64,000 bases of DNA from Serpula lacrymans var. lacrymans S7.9 (lineage: Eukaryota > Basidiomycota > Agaricomycetes > Boletales > Serpulaceae), in NCBI RefSeq assembly GCF_000218685.1, contig NW_006763298.1:1336869-1400868 (forward strand), read 5' to 3'. Positions 58,576 to 64,000 of this stretch are shown here, in pieces. The stretch's first letter is position 1; every line of letters begins with the position of its first letter. The notes beneath the pieces were generated by a model. That model saw nothing but the letters and a program-made list of their open reading frames with translations. It was not told the origin of the DNA and ran no database searches. The position numbers and the translations under genes are program-made.

Positions 58576-60982
58576 TCGCAGGACCTAGAGATTGCTGAGG
58601 ATGATGAGATAAATGACGAGATGAGCCGTCTAGCAGATAGTGTTAGTATACCGTCCCGTATGTTGATTAGTTGGAAAATTTAGGACCGTTGAATGCTGTC
58701 CAGTATGCTTGATATAATTAGTCTACCAATAAATTGGTGTTGAACCTTGTCCGTTACTTATTCGCCAAAAGGCCAGTATTGAAAAGTGTCCTATATGCCT
58801 GGCCCTAGCCTAGTACTGTGCTATGTATGTCTACATAATTTATGTATTATTTATCATATTTTTTTGTCACTGTTGAAAGTGGTCCAGTACTATATCTTGT
58901 CTGACCTGAGATATATGACATCAATTAGTACTTGCTGAAGAACCAGTGTTGAACATTGTATTTCATCAAATACTCATTTGTTCAGTACTTACTATATCTA
59001 ACCCAGGACTCTTCTATAGAACACTTGTCACGATCTATAATCTACTACAGATGTACATGTGCATTCCTAAGCAATAGATAATTTGTAGCACTAAATATAT
59101 AAGTTAGCATCAATCTCTGGTTTTTGATCAGTGATCAAATACTGAGAACTCGACAAAATTACATGTGTGGCAAGTCAATCATTTCATCAATCAATTCTAA
59201 TGCTTATCAAGACCTACTAGTGATCACGACTCATTAACCCTCTCAATATCTCTGCATATGCAACATTTTGCCTTGTATTCACCATCTGCTGTTAGAGAGT
59301 GGGTTGTAGAAGCAGATATTCAACCAATGCGGAAAGAAATAGATGTGGAGAGATATCAACATCATCACGGTGTGTCAAGGGATCAGGATGATCAAATCCA
59401 TTCCAACGCATATCTGCACCAGCATTTTTGCTTGCAGACTGAGGATCGCAAACTTGCATTTTATGAGGGTATCACAGATATCCAGGATGCTGTATATTTT
59501 TTCTTTCAGCGCTTGAATAAGGTTCTTGATCTTGATCTTTTTGACCAGGCAACAGGCCTTGCACTTTGATGGAGCCAGTTATGAAAATCCAGAGTTTGCT
59601 GCAGTCCACGTCCATAAATTTGGTGCCAAGCTTAATCAAGTTACTCCTGGCACTGGATACACTTTCAACACAGAGACACAGTCTCTGATGATCCATAATC
59701 TACGGATTATTCCTACGCAGCCACCACTTATCCGAGAACCCAGCTCCATTATCTCCAATGCACATCCTCTTCATCCACTAATTCAATTAGCACTGCCAGT
59801 ACCAGTGCACGCACATGTGAGGTCATCAACTTGAAGTCTTACTTGAAGGTTAAGCCATTCTCAGGATGCTCAACAACCAGTACAAACAACTGGTTGCATT
59901 AGCGGTAAGTCACCCTTATACACTTGTATAAAATCACTAATTTTACTTGGCCAGCATTGAGCTTGTCCTTATCTCAATATCCTCAACAACTAGTGCAAAC
60001 AAGCAGTCATATCAGTGGTGAGTCTTTTCTAACTATCCTTTATTTTTACAATAACGAGAGTTATTCTTGGCGCCAGCACAAGACCTGCCACTCACGTCTG
60101 CCAGCCAGTCAGCACACAGCAATATTATCCAACCTGAAACTTTAGCCCGCATAAGAGGTACTCCAAGGATAGAGGCCAATACTGGTCAACCCAGGAGTGG
60201 GGATGTATCCAGAGCACAGCAGACTAGGATCAGCGGCATGAATCAACGTGTCATTGAAATTGACACTAATAGTGAAGGCTCTGAGAGCTCATTGTCTCAT
60301 GACCAGCATTCAGATGATAATTGGGTAACCACTCCACTCGGTTCCCCCCCTCTGCCATACCGTCCTGAGATTGCCCCACCTCTATACCGTCCACCCACAC
60401 ACTATAGTGAGCTGGAAACTGCTGTCTTTGGCTTTACACCTGATGTCGAGTCTTTTTTGCGCCAACAACAAACCCCTTTGCATGCTCTCTGTAAAATCAA
60501 AGCCACTTTAGATTATGATTGTCGAAATTGGTCTCAGAATTTTATTGAGGCAGGATTAATTTCAAGTGAAGCGGCTGAGTTGGAAGGACTAATATTTTCT
60601 TCTTTGTCGCCAGAAGCTTGTGGTGTCTTACTTGCAGCAACTTCTGTTGGATCCAGCCATTGTTGAAGCTCTGTTATCTCAACATGTTCAACTAGCACTG
60701 TAAATAGCTTCACAGATAATTCTGTTTTCTAATATTGGTGTATTTGTGTGGCTCTCATCTCATACCTCGACTTTTGTGTAATATAAGCCCATCACAAGTT
60801 TGATATAGACCATGTGCAACTATATGTGGTATCAAGTGAAACCAAAGTCCTTTTTAGTTAATTTTTTCCTTCCCCCGAACAGCAAAACTGACTGATTTTC
60901 AAGTCAATTTCTTTTGTTATTCATTTATTTACTTATGGTCAATACATCTTCCAGTGTGTTGGGTCAAGTTTCACAGTGAAAG
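58576..60982. other. Spacer between KDZ remnant and accessory gene, with two unexplained ORFs
   Basis: Mostly AT-rich. 59258-59569 codes 103 residues (REWVVEADIQPMRKEIDVER, HQHFCLQTEDRKLAFYEGIT). 60067-60666 codes 199 residues, Ser/Pro-rich first (NSEGSESSLSHDQHSDDNW, SPPLPYRPEIAPPLYRPP) then helical (NFIEAGLISSEAAELEGLIF). Neither shows a known domain. They may be further exons of transposon cargo. Confidence 0.4.
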
Positions 60983-61559
60983 AGAGCACAACGTACACAA
61001 GAGCAATGGAAGGCAGCCCAATGTTGGAACCATGGAATGTGGAAGGACATTGCCCAGCACCGCAAAGAGTACATTCATGATTTCTACTTATCTTTTCTCC
61101 TAGGCACTCACAGCGGACGGGAAACTTTGATTGAAATTTCACGCGAGGCTTCTAAGTCATACAAGTGGAAATCACTGCCCGAAGATGAGAAAGAGAATAT
61201 GCTTACAGCTTATAACGAGCATAAGAAGAAACCATCAGGTCAAAAGGTCCACACCAAAAACTGTTGCCTCCAAGACTGACAATACAATGTCCCGCTTGGA
61301 TCCTAAAGCAAGTGACTTTGTTCACCCTAACTGTGTCAGCCTTACTAACTTATCAATAGCTTATAGGCCTCAAAACACATACTGGGTGCAACATGTTCTA
61401 CTGTATTGTTTGCGGCAATGTCAAGGACAATTTTTCCCCCCATTGTCATGCACCAAAGTTGATTGGTAGCATGGACAGGTGTCAATAACGAAGCGAATAT
61501 TCAAAAAGACTCGCCTTTGCGCCACACAGGCACAGTGCCACGTGGAATAGTAATTAATA

Positions 61560-62303
61560 TTGCCTTTTTTGAACTTGTGGCTGATCAGCACCACCTCTAT
61601 TAGGCAATCCAGTCACGCTCACCTTTGCTTTTCCATTCGGTACTTTCCGCGTTTTGGCATTTCGGCAAATTTTTGCATCACCACTGGCTACACATTGCAT
61701 TGCGCCCTCGCTTTTGTCGTTTCCCTTACTCCCCTTCCTTTGCCTAGCCCCACCATGGGCCCCTTCCTCTCCTTTTTATTCTCACCTGACGGTCGTTTCT
61801 GGATCCCCATTCTAATCCACCTTTTCGTCACCTCCACCCTCCTCCTACTAGTATTCTTTGCTCCCCCACCATATCTGATGTCACCACTCTCTATCCACTT
61901 CTGTCGCCAATCTGTCAACCACCACGTGCCACTGCTGATATCAGCAAAGCCCCGGCGGCCAGTCCAAATAGGGCAACAGGTCCATCTTCATGATGTCGAT
62001 CTGCCATCATATACTATCAAAACATCGGTCGCTCGTCTTGCCTGGTTGGAGCGTGGGTGGGTAGTTTTTGAGCTGGAGAAGGTTCATCCCCTTGCATCGC
62101 CCATGTTCATTGCTGTCCCATTCACTTGGGTACACTTATACTTATCTTTTGTCCATCGTCTTCGCTACAGCTACACCTACCACACGCTGCCTGGGACTCA
62201 CTTGTTCCAAATTGGGACTACTCCTCTCCCTCCCTCGTTTGACCAGGTGGTCCAATACAACCAGTCCATTGGTAAGGCCATGGAACTGTCGGATTTGGAC
62301 TAG
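61560..62303 (+). CDS. R1-encoded 247-residue ORF of unknown function (copy 2)
   Basis: The better defined of the two R1 ORFs: starts MPFLNLWLISTTSIRQSSHA, two hydrophobic segments near residues 50-75 and 80-105, then GQQVHLHDVDLPSYTIKTS and LERGWVVFELEKVHPLASPM, ending AMELSDLD. It has a two-residue insertion (YL) relative to copy 1. It ends about 410 bp upstream of the TATA box. No known domain. The short C-terminal part is also preserved in copy 3 (46380-46509), where gypsy-1 cut it. Confidence 0.5.
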   Translation: MPFLNLWLISTTSIRQSSHAHLCFSIRYFPRFGISANFCITTGYTLHCALAFVVSLTPLPLPSPTMGPFLSFLFSPDGRFWIPILIHLFVTSTLLLLVFFAPPPYLMSPLSIHFCRQSVNHHVPLLISAKPRRPVQIGQQVHLHDVDLPSYTIKTSVARLAWLERGWVVFELEKVHPLASPMFIAVPFTWVHLYLSFVHRLRYSYTYHTLPGTHLFQIGTTPLPPSFDQVVQYNQSIGKAMELSDLD

Positions 62304-62716
62304 GTGGTGGACCGGTGGCTCCAGTTTCTTTTTTTTCAGCAGAACATTCATCTACAGTGTGATTATTTTTGATTTTTCAATCATTTTTATGGACACATAT
62401 TTTTTAGAATGCCTGACTGACAATAAAGGAACTGTGTTGATACTGATAGTATTTTGCCTTGCCCTTTTTTTTTACTGCATCTTCCCATGACATCATGATT
62501 TTCCTGCTCTCTTTTTGCTATTGGGACTTTACTTTATGGCTGTACAAACCTGTGACATTACTCACAGCATTCATTGTTCTATCCCTTTCTTTTCCTTTTT
62601 TTGACAATCTTATCCTGTACTACCTATGCAGGATTTGTCAGTGTACATTCCTTCCTTCACGTTATTTCTCATTCTTTTTGCACAGCTATACTGTGCGTAG
62701 CCTACTTTTCTTTCAC

Positions 62717-62724
62717 TATATAAA
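62717..62724 (+). promoter_or_regulatory. TATA box of R1
   Basis: TATATAAA in CACTATATAAACCCCTG, conserved in copies 1 and 3. A transcript starting about 30 bp downstream would cover the last 500 bp of R1 and read out into the interrupted gene. Confidence 0.6.
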
Positions 62725-64000
62725 CCCCTGTATTTTACCTTGTAAAAAAAACAAGAACTCAAATCCAGACTTCTTCTCTAATCTCAAGTTCACTACTCAC
62801 TACTACTTGTGATCCAGTGTGGTCACAACACTTCCCACTGCTACTACTGTCAACTGCTGTCATCGTCACTCGTCACTTTTGAAAGTGATTGTCATCCCTT
62901 TTGATTAAAGTCCTTCTGAGCACTACAGTCTGTGCGTCAGGAGCCTGCTATCACTGGGAACTTTGTCACCTCATCATATTGTCATTCTCAAACCTACCTT
63001 GTGCTACTATTAGCAAGGTAGTGCTCGTCTATACTCGCCACAAAGCCCCTATCTTCCTGCATTCCAACTATCCCTCCTCCTCAAAACCACACACCCATAC
63101 ATCTTTGGGTTTTACTTTGAAGGATCGTTATATGTACCACCCCACGAACAACCAGACCACTCCACTGTTCTAGGAGGCAAAGCCCATAAACAAGTTCCGT
63201 GGAATCTGGGAGGATTGTGTGTTAGTTTGTTTTTGTGTGTGTTTTTTTTCTAACAACAGTTCTCATCATCGACACCATGCACATGCTTCGGCAAAAGTAA
63301 TTGAAGCATGTCTCCACATCTTCAAGAATACATCTGAAGAGATGGCCTTGAAGATTGATGGCTACATTACCTCAGACATTGGAGGACTTCTCAAGATCTC
63401 TGGTGGGCGGAAGAGCACACAAATCAAGTCCGAGATCTGTGATCTCATCAAAACAGGACTTTGTATGTATCCTTACACTGGATTTTATATTTTTCAAGTG
63501 ACTGACTAGTTCAAGGCAATATACTACAACAGGAACGTGGCTACAACGATAAAGACCTCCCTCTCATGAACTATGCCAACTACAAGAAGCTCGTCTGTGA
63601 TCATGGCATTGAGCTCGTCGGATGGACTGAGAGAAAAGTGGTTAACCCGGGACAAATACAAACCACTCCAGCATTGGCTTATCTACTGGATGCGCTCCAG
63701 AATGGAACTTGCTTCTGGAAGGTGCTTAGTGAAGCCGAGTGGGAAAATAAAAGAAAGGAAAGGCTCACAGGAGCAGGAGAGAAAGCATGAGCAACACGAT
63801 CGGACAAAGGAAAGCCAAAGAAGGGAAAGACAGGTGCTCATTACAAGAGCAGTGCTGTCGTGGAGTCGGATGACAATGGTGAGGCTGACAGGACCCATAT
63901 GGCAGATGTAGGTAGTGCAGCAGGGAGCTGCACTGAGCCGTCGGAGGAGGACACTATGTCCAGCAACAACCAGTCTCTCGCACAAGGGATTGATTACATC

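Larger units (their letters stand above)
61444..63274 (+). mobile_element. R1 repeat, complete copy 2 (LTR-like, 1.83 kb)
   Basis: Starts TGTCATGCACC, ends CATCGACA, and is flanked by the 4-bp duplication CCAT at 61440-61443 and 63275-63278. It is the reverse complement of 6533-8341. The TATA box TATATAAA is at 62717-62724, followed by a leader with GATCCAGTGTGGTCACAAC. It splits the gene at 60983-64000. The terminal TGTC...GACA, 4-bp duplication and single TATA box favour a solo LTR or small LTR-type element. Confidence 0.88.
60983..64000 (+). pseudogene. Repetitive mushroom gene (HMG-box-like N-terminus, YG-x-x-L-x-GW C-terminus), split by R1
   Basis: The product starts around RAQRTQEQWKAAQCWNHGMW, then KDIAQHRKEYIHDFYLSFL and REASKSYKWKSLPEDEKENM (HMG-box-like helix) at 61037-61240. 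Next comes FYCIVCGNVKDNFSPH up to 61443, where R1 is inserted. Coding resumes at 63279: AHASAKVIEACLHIFKNTSE, ISGGRKSTQIKSEI, intron 63463-63509, MNYANYKKLVCDHGIELVGW and LLDALQNGTCFWKVLSEAEW. After a TGA at 63788-63790 the same frame stays open to the window end (Lys- and then Asp/Glu/Ser-rich), so the gene runs off the edge. I recognise this as a multicopy agaricomycete gene often near transposases; its function is unknown to me. The 61240-61390 part is not in one frame. Confidence 0.7.

Overview
The window looks like a piece of a filamentous basidiomycete genome, most likely Agaricomycetes. Genes carry many short introns (about 47-85 nt, GT...AG). The transposons are types common in mushroom genomes: Ty3/gypsy with chromodomain, Plavaka and KDZ transposases. 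The host genes include a MON2 trafficking protein, a P450, short beta-carbonic anhydrases and a LIM protein. No rRNA, tRNA or CRISPR array was recognised.

Layout. 1-8.35 kb is transposon debris: the 3' part of a Ty3/gypsy element with its 3' LTR, two more LTR remnants, and a 1.8-kb LTR-like repeat named R1 here. 9.8-16.5 kb is a host island: an SDR oxidoreductase, two tail-to-tail beta-carbonic anhydrases and a P450. 17.4-25.3 kb is a decayed gypsy element (gypsy-2) between two inverted-repeat arms. It is interrupted by a solo LTR that itself contains a second, inverted LTR of the same family. 26.5-39.6 kb is the main host island: an uncharacterised protein that might be gasdermin-like, a small ankyrin protein, the large MON2 gene, and a LIM-domain gene divergent from MON2. 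40-42.5 kb holds little. 43-64 kb is a nested transposon block: a broken Plavaka gene, a fold-back structure, a complete gypsy element (gypsy-1, 46510-54761) inserted in an R1 copy, a decayed KDZ transposase, and an accessory gene split by another R1 copy.

The most interesting material is in the transposon blocks. R1 has two complete copies 53 kb apart in opposite orientation, each with its own 4-bp target duplication and a conserved ORF of about 246 codons. Removing the right-hand copy rejoins a split gene in frame. Gypsy-1 and gypsy-2 share an extra coding region between the 5' LTR and gag. Most stop codons I could compare in transposon genes fit C:G to T:A transitions, mainly CGA to TGA and TGG to TGA/TAG. 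A hairpin built on CCTCAG...CTGAGG recurs at six loci, several of them just upstream of an LTR TATA box.

Exon boundaries were read by eye. Names rest on motif recognition, not on database searches.
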